NCBI RefSeq assembly: GCF_900696045.1
Contig: NZ_LR216287.1
Coordinates: forward strand, 2,337,854-2,401,853
Length of the DNA stretch: 64,000 nt
Direction of reading: 5' to 3'
Source: Candidatus Nitrosocosmicus franklandus
GTDB lineage: Archaea > Thermoproteota > Nitrososphaeria > Nitrososphaerales > Nitrososphaeraceae
Shown: piece by piece, positions 56,286 through 64,000 of the stretch
How the letters are laid out: every line of letters starts with the position of its first letter
Numbering within the stretch: the stretch's first letter is position 1
Position numbers and translations under genes: made by a program
Notes under the pieces: model-generated
Databases searched by the model: none
Told to the model about the DNA's origin: nothing
What the model saw: the letters and a program-made list of their open reading frames with translations, nothing else

Positions 56286-56387
56286 GGCCTTCGGAGGGAT
56301 TTGAACCCTCCTCAAGCGGTTTCTGTTCTTTTTAAGTCATTTTAGATCCACAGCCGCCTATACTAACCAGGCTATACTACGAAGGCC
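56286..56387 (-). tRNA. tRNA-His (GTG) with a 27-nt intron
   Basis: Minus strand. Acceptor GCCTTCG pairs with CGAAGGC, with an extra G(-1) opposite C73, the identity mark of tRNA-His. D arm TA-GTAT-AGCCTGGTTA-GTAT, anticodon stem GGCGG/CCGCT, loop C-T-GTG-G-A with anticodon GTG, T arm GAGGG-TTCAAAT-CCCTC. An intron interrupts between positions 37 and 38 (56321-56347), the canonical archaeal site. CCA is not encoded. Confidence 0.95.
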
Positions 56388-56515
56388 ACTGACCTTTAGA
56401 AAATTAAACCTATTATTAATATATAATTGTTTTAGGATATGAGAAAGCGATATAGGTTACAAATTAAAAATGAATACATACAAGACTTATATCTACATTA
56501 ATATTCAATATTCTA

Positions 56516-57550
56516 ATGAGCTGTTCGGGAGAAATTTATTCTCATAACAGTAGTGAAAATAGTTTAATTCAGATAACACCCTCAGTCAAAGACAAACTAA
56601 AGAAGGCAAAATACGGGGTTTTCAATCATTCCGCCGTGGAACTATGTCATTGGACTAAAAAGTCTTTTTCAGATGAGGGTACTTGTTATAAACACAGATT
56701 TTATGGGATTTCAACTCACCGATGTATGGAAATGACCCCCGCTGCTCTTAATTGTGAAAATAGATGCATATATTGCTGGAGACCAACAGAATTCTATGAT
56801 ACTTTGGAAATGCCATCCAATTCGGTCGACGATCCCGAAGTAATAGTCCATTCATTGCTAGAAGAAAGAAGAAAATTGATAGTAGGTTATTACGGCAAAA
56901 ATAATATTAATCAATCAAAATTAGATGAATCCTTATTTCCGGAACATTATGCTATTTCTCTTTCTGGAGAACCAACTATGTATCCAAAATTACCACAATT
57001 AATAAAATATTTATTTAGACTGAAAGCCACCAAATCCATTTTCTTAGTTACTAATGGTCAAGAACCAGAAATGCTTTATAGATTAGCTGACGAAAATGCA
57101 TTACCTACTCAAATCTACTTATCAACAAATGCATCTACAAAGAATATGTTCTATAAGATCAATGGACCAAAACACAAGGATGCATGGGAGCGTTGGCAAA
57201 GGAGTCTTGAATTCATATCTCAAGCAAATACAAGAACCGTTTTGCGCTTAACTTTGATTCGAAATTTTAATAATGAATCGCGATTTTATGATGACTTTGC
57301 AAAGATAATCGAATCAGGACAACCTCATTTCGTAGAGATAAAATCATACATGCATGTTGGAATGTCCACTAATAGATTAGAACAGTCGAATATGCTGGAA
57401 ATGGAGGAGGTAAGAAACTTTGCCAAAGGATTGACATCTCGATTATCTAACTATCCAATTATGGATGAAAGTGTTGTTTCAAGAATTGTTGTTTTACAAA
57501 ATCAAGAAAGATATATTTCACGTTGGATCGAAGATTATGGGCAGGGTTAA
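56516..57550 (+). CDS. taw1: TYW1/Taw1, 4-demethylwyosine synthase
   Basis: 344 residues. Radical SAM enzyme that builds the tricyclic wyosine base at G37 of tRNA-Phe from pyruvate. C80-x3-C84-x2-C87 (NCENRCIYCWRP) is the SAM cluster; C44, C57 and C70 (ELCHWTK, GTCYKHRFYG, THRCMEM) are the ligands of the second iron-sulfur cluster of the archaeal enzyme. SLSGEPTMYPKLPQLI and LVTNGQEPEML are family blocks. Downstream of tRNA-His on the opposite strand; no operon. Confidence 0.95.
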   Translation: MSCSGEIYSHNSSENSLIQITPSVKDKLKKAKYGVFNHSAVELCHWTKKSFSDEGTCYKHRFYGISTHRCMEMTPAALNCENRCIYCWRPTEFYDTLEMPSNSVDDPEVIVHSLLEERRKLIVGYYGKNNINQSKLDESLFPEHYAISLSGEPTMYPKLPQLIKYLFRLKATKSIFLVTNGQEPEMLYRLADENALPTQIYLSTNASTKNMFYKINGPKHKDAWERWQRSLEFISQANTRTVLRLTLIRNFNNESRFYDDFAKIIESGQPHFVEIKSYMHVGMSTNRLEQSNMLEMEEVRNFAKGLTSRLSNYPIMDESVVSRIVVLQNQERYISRWIEDYGQG

Positions 57551-57560
57551 CTAACTGCTA

Positions 57561-58151
57561 CTACTTTTCTCGGTTTGGGTTGTTGTTATTGTTATTGTTA
57601 TTGTTATTATTATACCAGATCAAAAATTCCTGCAAAGCTATTCTTCTATGCGAATACTTGTTTTTTAAGTTCAGATCCATCTGGCCAAATGGAATATCTG
57701 TATTCTCGGGAATAAAAATAGGATCATAACCCCAACCGCTTTCAAAAATTACTTCAGAGATCTGTCCAGTTATTTTGCCAGTAAAGGTAAGCACTTTTTT
57801 TCCATCATGTAGGGCAATTACTGATTTAAAGCTAGCCTTTCTGTTTTTTTTATCTTTAAGTAAATCCAAAATGCCTTTATTTCCAAGGGTATCAAATACA
57901 AAAGAAGAATACACGCCGGGAAAGTCATTTAGGGATTCAATAAATAGGCCGTCATCCTCAACTATTACTTTGTCTCTTGTCAATTCATAAGCTTCGTATG
58001 CCTTCATTTTGGCAACTTCTTCTAGAGAATTGGACTGGATTTCTCTTAATTTCATTTTTTTGTATTTCAAGGATAAAGACACAGGGGAATAACTACTTAA
58101 CAATTCCATAATTTCTCTAAATTTATTGTCATTACTACTTACAAAATACAT
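57561..58151 (-). CDS. XTP/dITP diphosphatase (RdgB/HAM1 family)
   Basis: 196 residues. Removes non-canonical purine nucleotides. FVSSNDNKFREIMELL (usual T-G-N-x-x-K replaced by SSNDNK), KVIVEDDGLFIESLNDFPG with the metal-binding acids, GWGYDPIFIPE and SHRRIALQEF are the family motifs in order. The protein ends with eleven asparagines then PNREK, a tail encoded by a GTT/ATT repeat and absent from usual HAM1 proteins. Convergent with taw1, 10 bp apart. Confidence 0.9.
   Translation of the reverse strand: MYFVSSNDNKFREIMELLSSYSPVSLSLKYKKMKLREIQSNSLEEVAKMKAYEAYELTRDKVIVEDDGLFIESLNDFPGVYSSFVFDTLGNKGILDLLKDKKNRKASFKSVIALHDGKKVLTFTGKITGQISEVIFESGWGYDPIFIPENTDIPFGQMDLNLKNKYSHRRIALQEFLIWYNNNNNNNNNNNPNREK
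57579..57611. repeat. GTT/ATT trinucleotide repeat coding an Asn tract
   Basis: 33 bp of mixed GTT and ATT units, partly a GTTATT hexamer repeat, giving eleven Asn codons at the end of the HAM1 gene. A likely slippage site. Confidence 0.9.
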
Positions 58152-58251
58152 TGATCATGATCTATTAGTTTAACGAATATTTTAGCTTGAACCTAATGAA
58201 TAATTGTTATATTAAATTTATATTCTATTGATAAATAAATCTTTTTGATTT

Positions 58252-59295
58252 TTGAATATTGAGAATTTCTTGTTAATGCTAGGCTGGTTGGGTGAACTCG
58301 TCTTTGCTAGTTGGTTACTATCTTACGGTGCAGAACACCTTTCTATGAGATTTGGTGCAAAATTTGTAGGTAGAACTTTATTGTCGGTGGCAACTACGTT
58401 GCCCGAGATTGCGATTGTTATGTATGCTGCATCAGTTGGATTATACGAAGTTGCCATCGGAGCAGGATTAGGAAGCAATATTCTAATGATGACATTGGGA
58501 CTTGCGATTATGTTGCTCATAGCGACTACCAGGCTTTCAAGGGCTCCATTAAAAAAAATAGATGTAAGTACTTTTAAAATCGATAAGATCTTCCTGTTGG
58601 TTTCTGCACTAATAAGTGCTATGCTATTACTTGATGGGTACAATTTCGTTGACGGTTTTATTTTCATAGGGATGTTCATTGCGTACATCATAATAGCATA
58701 TGTGGAAATGAAGCGAGAACAGAAGGTTAACCAACCTGCAATCGTTCAGACGGCCGAAAATAAATCAGTTTCTATGCCTGCTCATGTATTGACCGCAAGG
58801 AAGGATATGGCTAAGGCGATTTTTACATTCATAGCTGGGACCATTGGTATAGTAATTGGTGCAGGACCGTTTATTCATTCCCTTGAAACCTTTTCTGAAG
58901 ATATAGGGATTTCTACAATCATTTTAGCTGTTATTATTAGTCCAATAGCAGGTGAGATGCCCGAAAAAATTTCAATGATGATATTGGCCAGGAAGGGAGC
59001 AGCAGGGGCTGCGATCGCTATTGCAAACGTTTTAGGATCAAAGATTTTGAATAATTCCCTGCTTCTAGGTGTTGCCATTATTGCTGCCATGTATCATGGT
59101 GGATTCTTTACGACTATACAAAATAGCGAATTATTATGGTTTCAGATGGTCCTAGCCACCTCGATTACCGTTGTAGCTTTGATACCTCTGTTTAGACGGT
59201 ATATTGGTATACATGTTGGAATTTTCTTATTGGCATTGTATATTCTAAGCATAGGGATTCAATTTTTTGCACCTGGGGAAATCAAACCTCATTAA
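58252..59295 (+). CDS. Sodium/calcium exchanger family (CaCA) cation antiporter
   Basis: 347 residues with about ten membrane helices in two halves. The alpha repeats are LSVATTLPEIAIVMYAASVG..GAGLGSNILMMTL in the first half and ISPIAGEMPEKISMMILARK..NVLGSKILNNSLL in the second, the cation-binding regions with conserved Glu residues. A cytoplasmic loop (about 145-190) joins the halves. TTG start: the frame has no ATG before the first helix. Confidence 0.85.
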   Translation: MNIENFLLMLGWLGELVFASWLLSYGAEHLSMRFGAKFVGRTLLSVATTLPEIAIVMYAASVGLYEVAIGAGLGSNILMMTLGLAIMLLIATTRLSRAPLKKIDVSTFKIDKIFLLVSALISAMLLLDGYNFVDGFIFIGMFIAYIIIAYVEMKREQKVNQPAIVQTAENKSVSMPAHVLTARKDMAKAIFTFIAGTIGIVIGAGPFIHSLETFSEDIGISTIILAVIISPIAGEMPEKISMMILARKGAAGAAIAIANVLGSKILNNSLLLGVAIIAAMYHGGFFTTIQNSELLWFQMVLATSITVVALIPLFRRYIGIHVGIFLLALYILSIGIQFFAPGEIKPH

Positions 59296-59459
59296 TCTTT
59301 TTGTGTCAAAATTTCTTTTAATTCTGTGAATATTTCATTATAGTATGAAAAATACGTTAATTACTTAGATAAAAGGATAATATAATTTATTGTAATTCTG
59401 TATTTCTGTAAAAAAATTATATGTAAATCTTAAAAATAACCCCATACTATTACTTTCTA

Positions 59460-59903
59460 ATGAATTTTAATAAGTATGCAGCAGGAATATTCGTTTTTGC
59501 AGGGATCCTAACTTTGTTTTTGGCAAATGGCGGGATTTCCACTACTCAATATGCAAATGCTCAATCTACGGGTGAGCAAATTGGTGATACAATTGGCGGA
59601 GCATTAGATGAGTTGGGTGAGGGATTCGGCAATGCAACAGAAACAATAAGTGAAGCTGGTAGCAACGCAACAGAGGGAGTAAGCGATGCCGTAAATGAAA
59701 CTGGTCAAGCCGCAGATAACGCAACTACCATTGACGAGAGTGCAAGCCAAGCAGCTAGTGAAACTGGTCAAGCCGCAGATAACGCAACTACCATTGACGA
59801 GAGTGCAAGCCAAGCTGTAGATAACGCAACATCAGCTGAAGGAAATACCACCAATTCAACATCAGATAACCCTCTAGATATGTTGATGAATTTGTTTAAG
59901 TAA
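59460..59903 (+). CDS. Secreted repeat protein, 147 aa
   Basis: Signal peptide (MNFNKYAAGIFVFAGILTLF.., likely cleavage near YANAQS at residue 36) and a low-complexity Ala/Thr/Asn/Glu-rich body. A 21-residue unit (ETGQAADNATTIDESASQA) is repeated twice, 63 bp apart, with identical DNA over most of its length. Weak 11-residue periodicity (ATETISEAGSNATEGVSDA) suggests an amphipathic helical rod, as in LEA-like proteins. Function unknown. Confidence 0.7.
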   Translation: MNFNKYAAGIFVFAGILTLFLANGGISTTQYANAQSTGEQIGDTIGGALDELGEGFGNATETISEAGSNATEGVSDAVNETGQAADNATTIDESASQAASETGQAADNATTIDESASQAVDNATSAEGNTTNSTSDNPLDMLMNLFK

Positions 59904-59954
59904 ATAAATGAATTCTTCTAAATCTTTATTTTACAACAATTTTTTTGTTTGTTT

Positions 59955-60836
59955 CTAAAACCTTCTTAGTACTTTTGACCTGAATAATTCTGGATGATCA
60001 CGTAATTTGTCTAATTTTTGCAACATTTCTTCTTTATCATCTGGTAATGTTCCTCCTATCGAATAGACATTTGAAGCATGATTTGCCCTAAAAATTATTT
60101 TATTTTTGGCATTGATGTTTCCTATCAAGTTATATAATTCAACTAAAACCTCGTTATCTTCTAAAGGTAGAAATGGTTCTCCAAACTTTTCATAAAACTC
60201 TTTTTCGATATTTGGCTCCATATATAGAGTCAGAGCACCCACGTAATCAGGTGATATTATACTTATAACCTCGGCAGTATCTTTCACATGATCAGTTGTA
60301 TATGTCCTGCCACCTAGTCCCAAAATCACCATACATGAGAGGATGAATCCTGCATCCTTTGCTTTCTTGCAACTTTTCACAATCGTTTCAGAGGTGGCAC
60401 CCTTGGTAACCTTTTTCAATATCTGATCATTGCCACTTTCTATTCCTAAATAAACCATATCTAGACCAGCATTTTTAAGACCTCTCAATTCGTCAGCAGA
60501 TTTTTGGAGCAAATTCTTTGGCATTGAATAACACGAAATCCTGTCAACATTTCTAAAATCTTCTCTTATCTTTGTAATTATTTCTATTAATTTTTCGCTA
60601 TCCAAATTCATTGCATCTCCATCTGCTAAGAAAATTCGTCGAGTGAGAGGATAATATTTGGCCATTAATTCAATTTCTTTAAAGATTTCCTCAATAGGGC
60701 GTTCTACATACTCCTTGGACCGGTACATATTACAAAACGAACACTTGTTAAAGGAACAGCCTAGAGTGACCTGAAAGATTAGTGAATGCGATTCAGATGG
60801 TGGCCTATAGAGTGGATAATCATAAACTAATTCCAT
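59955..60836 (-). CDS. Radical SAM enzyme with CX4CX2C cluster motif
   Basis: 293 residues. The cluster motif TLGCSFNKCSFCNMYRSKEY has cysteines at 27, 32 and 35, spaced CX4CX2C rather than the common CX3CX2C; this spacing occurs in a described group of radical SAM proteins with the C-x-x-N-x-C form. FLADGDAMNLDSEKLIEII and YLGIESGNDQILKKV are the SAM-binding strands. C-terminal RANHASNVYSIGGTLPDDKE is typical of that group. Reaction unknown. Confidence 0.82.
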   Translation of the reverse strand: MELVYDYPLYRPPSESHSLIFQVTLGCSFNKCSFCNMYRSKEYVERPIEEIFKEIELMAKYYPLTRRIFLADGDAMNLDSEKLIEIITKIREDFRNVDRISCYSMPKNLLQKSADELRGLKNAGLDMVYLGIESGNDQILKKVTKGATSETIVKSCKKAKDAGFILSCMVILGLGGRTYTTDHVKDTAEVISIISPDYVGALTLYMEPNIEKEFYEKFGEPFLPLEDNEVLVELYNLIGNINAKNKIIFRANHASNVYSIGGTLPDDKEEMLQKLDKLRDHPELFRSKVLRRF

Positions 60837-61188
60837 TGATTGTTATTATATTTTCTGAATAATTAATTTAACCTTTGTTTATATCATGTAGACCAAGGAG
60901 CGATAAATCTGAAGGATAGGTGGGAGTTACTCTGAGTGACTCATTAGATCGTTTCGGACCACATGAAATCATATTTATGAGACACCAAACACAATAATTC
61001 TTTTCATATTTTGATTATGACTTTGATATTAGCCATAAATCAAAGGTAAAAATTATTATGGTTGTTCTTACAAGGTGTTGCTTTGGGTCAGTTCGTCGCA
61101 GGGTCATCATCGTTAAACTCAGACTGGAGCAGCGAATTACTTCATCCCCAAAATTAGTGATAAAATATGACTTTTAATTGATACTATA
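60837..61188. other. Intergenic region
   Basis: 350 bases. Only the 39-residue frame at 61058-61177 is open; otherwise nothing seen. Confidence 0.4.
61058..61177 (+). CDS. Possible small basic protein, 39 aa
   Basis: ATG frame to TAA, beginning MVVLTRCCFGSVRRRVIIVK and ending LVIKYDF. It is basic and rich in valine, arginine and leucine, unlike the Lys/Asn/Ile bias of random AT-rich frames, and the DNA here has higher GC than its surroundings. It could equally be a structured RNA or a remnant. No family recognised. Confidence 0.2.
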   Translation: MVVLTRCCFGSVRRRVIIVKLRLEQRITSSPKLVIKYDF

Positions 61189-62334
61189 TCATATCACAAT
61201 TAAACCTTTATCAAAGTTGTGGAAATTGAAAGGGTCAAAATGATCTATTGTTTCTGATTTTTTATTTGAACTTTTTCTAGATGTAATCCACAGACTGTCC
61301 TCAATTCTAATTCCGTATTTTTTTTCGACATAAATACCAGGTTCAATTGTGATAGTCATATTCTCTTCGATAGTTGAATCCACATTTGGTCGTATCCAAG
61401 GTAATTCATGCACCTCTAATCCTACACCATGTCCAGTAGAATGAATAAAAAACTCCCCGAATCCAGCTTTTTTAATTATTCTTCTACATTCAGAATCTAT
61501 TTCTGCGAAATTATTGGTTGTCTTAATTCGATTAATTGCGCTTTCTTGTGCGTCTTTTACTATGCAATACACGTCACGTATCTTCTTTGGTACATTGCCC
61601 ACTCCAAATGTTCTAGTAGCATCTGATACATAATGATCATAACTTAAGGTTATGTCTAAGACAACCAGTTCTCCATTCTTTATTTTTCTAGAGGATGTTT
61701 CTGCATGAGGAAACGAGCCGTTTGGTCCGCTTGCAACTATAAGGGGATTAGATGTGAACTGATAATTAGGAAATCTTGCACCCATGCGCAGTGCCTCGTA
61801 CACAAGTGTTGATTGTATCTCTTCTTCAGACCTGTTGATCTTGATTTCGCTTTGAGCAATTGTGAATAATCTATCAATAATCTTTGATGCTATCTTGATC
61901 TTTTCAATTTCCTGTTTGTCCTTAATTTGTCTATTTTTCTGAACAATGTCTTCAGCTATATGGAAGTTCTGTTTTTCGATATGTCTTGTAAGCGTAGTGG
62001 CTATCATGTAATCGTTGCCACCATAGCAGATCATGGTTTTGGATTTGATCATCTTTGAGATAGAATCTGTCAATCTTTTGCCTCTTTCGGATGGTATAAC
62101 CTCGCATCCTCTTGACGTAGTCTGTGCTCTATAATATTCTAATCTTGGCACAATTAATTTGGTATTTAGGTCCTGGTCAATTATCAAGATGCCTTCACCC
62201 CAAAAACCAGTGTAGTAAAATATATCCTCGGGTTTATCAATAACCATAATTAATCTTTGGTGTTGCTTAATTTTGCCAAGTTTTTTTTCTATTGAGATCA
62301 ACAATCTTTGCTTTCTAATATCAGGTTTTTTCAT
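61189..62334 (-). CDS. M24 metallopeptidase, Xaa-Pro aminopeptidase/prolidase-like
   Basis: 381 residues. N-terminal creatinase-like domain (LIMVIDKPEDIFYYTGFWGE) and C-terminal pita-bread domain with the five metal ligands: VVLDITLSYDHYVSDATRTFG (two Asp), HSTGHGVGLEVHELP (His), ITIEPGIYVEKKYGIRIEDS (two Glu). Likely removes N-terminal residues before proline from peptides. Divergent from the aminotransferase gene. Confidence 0.88.
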   Translation of the reverse strand: MKKPDIRKQRLLISIEKKLGKIKQHQRLIMVIDKPEDIFYYTGFWGEGILIIDQDLNTKLIVPRLEYYRAQTTSRGCEVIPSERGKRLTDSISKMIKSKTMICYGGNDYMIATTLTRHIEKQNFHIAEDIVQKNRQIKDKQEIEKIKIASKIIDRLFTIAQSEIKINRSEEEIQSTLVYEALRMGARFPNYQFTSNPLIVASGPNGSFPHAETSSRKIKNGELVVLDITLSYDHYVSDATRTFGVGNVPKKIRDVYCIVKDAQESAINRIKTTNNFAEIDSECRRIIKKAGFGEFFIHSTGHGVGLEVHELPWIRPNVDSTIEENMTITIEPGIYVEKKYGIRIEDSLWITSRKSSNKKSETIDHFDPFNFHNFDKGLIVI

Positions 62335-62400
62335 GCTTTATAACTAACAAAGGTAAAGATGTTGAATTACTTATAAATAACGGGAAAGTATGCTGTAAAT

Positions 62401-63549
62401 TTGAAAGTTATAATGGAATATTTAGTTATGTTGCCTGGCCCTACAAATGTGCCAAATAGGGTAATGAATGCAATGTTAGCTCCCGTTATTAATCATAGGA
62501 GCGAAGATTTTAGAGTTTTATATAGATCTATTATAGAAAAAACACAAAAGCTATTTCAAACTCAAAGCGATGTAATCTTGTTATCTTCCTCTGGTACTGG
62601 CGCTGTAGAATCATCTGTGGTGAACCTCATAAGAAAAGGAGATAAGGTTGTAATTCCTGTTAATGGTGAGTTTAGTACAAGACTAGCTGACCTGATCGAT
62701 AGTTGGGGTGGCCAATCTATTCGAATTGAGTCACCTTACGGAGAAAACCCTTCATATGACGAGTTTGAAGAGGTGTTTGATGAGCACAAGGATATAAAGG
62801 CACTATATGTTGTATATAATGAAACCTCTACAGGAACAACTATTCGGTACATGGACAAGCTAGGCGATCTATGTGGCAGGAAAAATGCATTCTACATTGC
62901 AGATTCTGTGTCTATATTGGGAGGAGATGAGTTGCCTGTAGATAAATGGAATATTGATATCTGTGTAACCGCCTCTCAAAAGGCTATTGCCGCTCCTCCT
63001 GGCGTATCTCCAATTTCGGTTAGTCCTAAAGCAAAAAAATACATCCAAGAAAACCCAGCACCTATTTTGTACTTTAATCTAAAGAGATATTTCAAATACT
63101 ATTCTGAGCATTTCGAAACACCATTTACACCAGCATTACCGTTGTGTTATGCTTACGATGAAGCTCTAAATCTAATATTTGAGGAGGGGCTTGAAAATCG
63201 TATAAAGAGACATCGTAAATGTGCTGATGCTTTTTATGAAGGATTGGGAGCTATGGGCTTGACTCCATATGCTAAACCTGATGCAAGGAGCAACGTTGTA
63301 ATTGCTGTCAATTATCTGGAAGGCGTAGATGACAAGAAATTTAGAGATTTATTGTCAAACGAGTTCAAAGTTCTGGTGGCGGGTGGATTTGGAAACCTCA
63401 AAGGCAGAGTGTTCAGGATTGGATCAATGGGCGAAGTCAACAAATATCACGTTGTAAGGACTTTATCTGCAATCGAATCTGCGTTCAGAATGATGGGTAT
63501 TGATGTACCTTCGGGCTCGATAAATAAAGCAATATCGAAACTAAATTAA
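62401..63549 (+). CDS. Class V aminotransferase, alanine/serine--glyoxylate or pyruvate type
   Basis: 382 residues. PLP-dependent. MLPGPTNVPNRVMNAM opens the fold; LLSSSGTGAVESSVVNLI binds PLP phosphate, YIADSVSILGGDELPVD contains the pyridine-binding Asp, and TASQKAIAAPPGVSPISV the Schiff-base lysine. Likely substrates are alanine, serine or glyoxylate. TTG at 62401 is kept since a TATA box (TTATAAATA, 62371-62379) lies 26 nt before it; the ATG at 62413 is the alternative. Confidence 0.88.
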   Translation: MKVIMEYLVMLPGPTNVPNRVMNAMLAPVINHRSEDFRVLYRSIIEKTQKLFQTQSDVILLSSSGTGAVESSVVNLIRKGDKVVIPVNGEFSTRLADLIDSWGGQSIRIESPYGENPSYDEFEEVFDEHKDIKALYVVYNETSTGTTIRYMDKLGDLCGRKNAFYIADSVSILGGDELPVDKWNIDICVTASQKAIAAPPGVSPISVSPKAKKYIQENPAPILYFNLKRYFKYYSEHFETPFTPALPLCYAYDEALNLIFEEGLENRIKRHRKCADAFYEGLGAMGLTPYAKPDARSNVVIAVNYLEGVDDKKFRDLLSNEFKVLVAGGFGNLKGRVFRIGSMGEVNKYHVVRTLSAIESAFRMMGIDVPSGSINKAISKLN

Positions 63550-63598
63550 TTTTCACCTTTTATCAAACTTAATATATGGAACCTTTATAGCGAATTTT

Positions 63599-64000
63599 AT
63601 GACATTAGAAAAAGGTTCTCTTATTCTACTAGATTATACTGCTAAGATTAAAGATTCTAATGAAATTTTTGAGACTACTCGTATAGAAGATGTAAAAAAC
63701 AATCCTGATTTTGATCCTAATAAGAAATATGAGCCACGTTTATTAGGTGTAGGTGAAGGCTGGGTCCTGAAGGGATTAGACGAGGCGTTACTTCAATCAA
63801 GTATTGGAACGCCTATAAATATAGAAATTCCTCCTGAAAAAGCATTCGGAGAAAGGGATCCATCAAAAGTTCGTATGATTCCATTACGAAAGTTAGGTGA
63901 AAAAGCCAACGAAGTGAATGTAGGTGATGTCATAGAAATAGATGATAGAATTGGTATTGTACGTTTCATTGGATCAGGTCGTGTACAAGTCGACTTTAAT
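63599..64000 (+). CDS. FKBP-type peptidyl-prolyl isomerase, SlyD-like (cut by window end)
   Basis: Partial, 134 codons, no stop before the window edge. MTLEKGSLILLDYTAKIKDS is the typical SlyD-like start; LLGVGEGWVLKGLDEALLQS and IEIPPEKAFGERDPSKVRMI are FKBP and inserted-flap blocks, the flap domain giving chaperone activity. A TATA-like box (63568-63579) is about 25 nt upstream, so the gene is probably leaderless. Confidence 0.88.
   Translation, partial: MTLEKGSLILLDYTAKIKDSNEIFETTRIEDVKNNPDFDPNKKYEPRLLGVGEGWVLKGLDEALLQSSIGTPINIEIPPEKAFGERDPSKVRMIPLRKLGEKANEVNVGDVIEIDDRIGIVRFIGSGRVQVDFN

Overview
The window looks like a chromosome segment of an ammonia-oxidising archaeon of the Nitrososphaeraceae, most likely Candidatus Nitrosocosmicus or a close relative; this is inference from gene content and AT-rich composition, with no search done. 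Archaeal markers are aIF2-alpha followed by Nop10, an Sm-like protein, the archaeal pantoate kinase/phosphopantothenate synthetase route to CoA, TYW1, a tRNA-His with an intron at 37/38, an MtrA-like protein, and genes that often lie about 26-30 nt downstream of a TATA box with no leader (TTG starts are common). Bacterial-type genes such as uvrABC and metK sit among them, as is usual in this group.

Layout. 0-4 kb: a methyltransferase, then 3 kb of low-density DNA holding a zinc-ribbon microprotein and several short coding-like frames, most broken by one stop or frameshift. 4-5.5 kb: an AN1 zinc finger fused to a site-2 protease, with an IS6-like insertion sequence (intact inverted repeats and 8-bp target duplication) landed exactly on its stop codon. 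5.7-14.6 kb: secreted proteins, a decayed gene, CorA, an MFS exporter, and a secreted protein made of two nucleotide-perfect tandem arrays. 15-22.5 kb: inositol-phosphate synthase, a PhoU/AbrB regulator, a CoA-synthesis operon (pantoate kinase, PPS, PanB, CoaBC) and a PEP-mutase/isocitrate-lyase family enzyme. 22.5-32 kb: a cell-surface glycan region with a polytopic GT-C-like protein, four glycosyltransferases, two methyltransferases and a geranylgeranyl-reductase-like flavoprotein; two glycosyltransferase genes form a patchy inverted repeat around a third.

32-45.7 kb: secreted beta-helix and repeat proteins, Nop10-aIF2alpha-CobO, an MtrA-like corrinoid protein, a nucleotide-sugar dehydrogenase, a RadB-like ATPase, LSm-MetK-CbiD, then CbiG-CbiX-CbiC and, convergent, CbiA. 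CobO, CbiD, CbiG, CbiX, CbiC and CbiA are all steps of cobalamin synthesis, so this is a dispersed B12 locus with a possible corrinoid user (MtrA-like) beside it. 45.8-52.5 kb: uvrB-uvrA-uvrC operon, with UvrC lacking its C-terminal helix-hairpin-helix domain. 52.5-64 kb: ABC permease and a glutamine amidotransferase sharing a 19-bp divergent start region that contains a 13-bp palindrome, a 1.6-kb gene-poor stretch, tRNA-His, TYW1, an ITP pyrophosphatase with an Asn-tract tail, a Na/Ca-exchanger, a secreted repeat protein, a radical SAM enzyme, an M24 peptidase, a class V aminotransferase and the start of an FKBP-type prolyl isomerase.

I saw no CRISPR array, rRNA, prophage or recognised defence system. 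The strongest unusual signals are the inverted glycosyltransferase pair (three perfect shared blocks of 79, 128 and 74 bp), the perfect 18-bp x 25 array, and the cluster of small membrane-protein-like frames interrupted by single stops.
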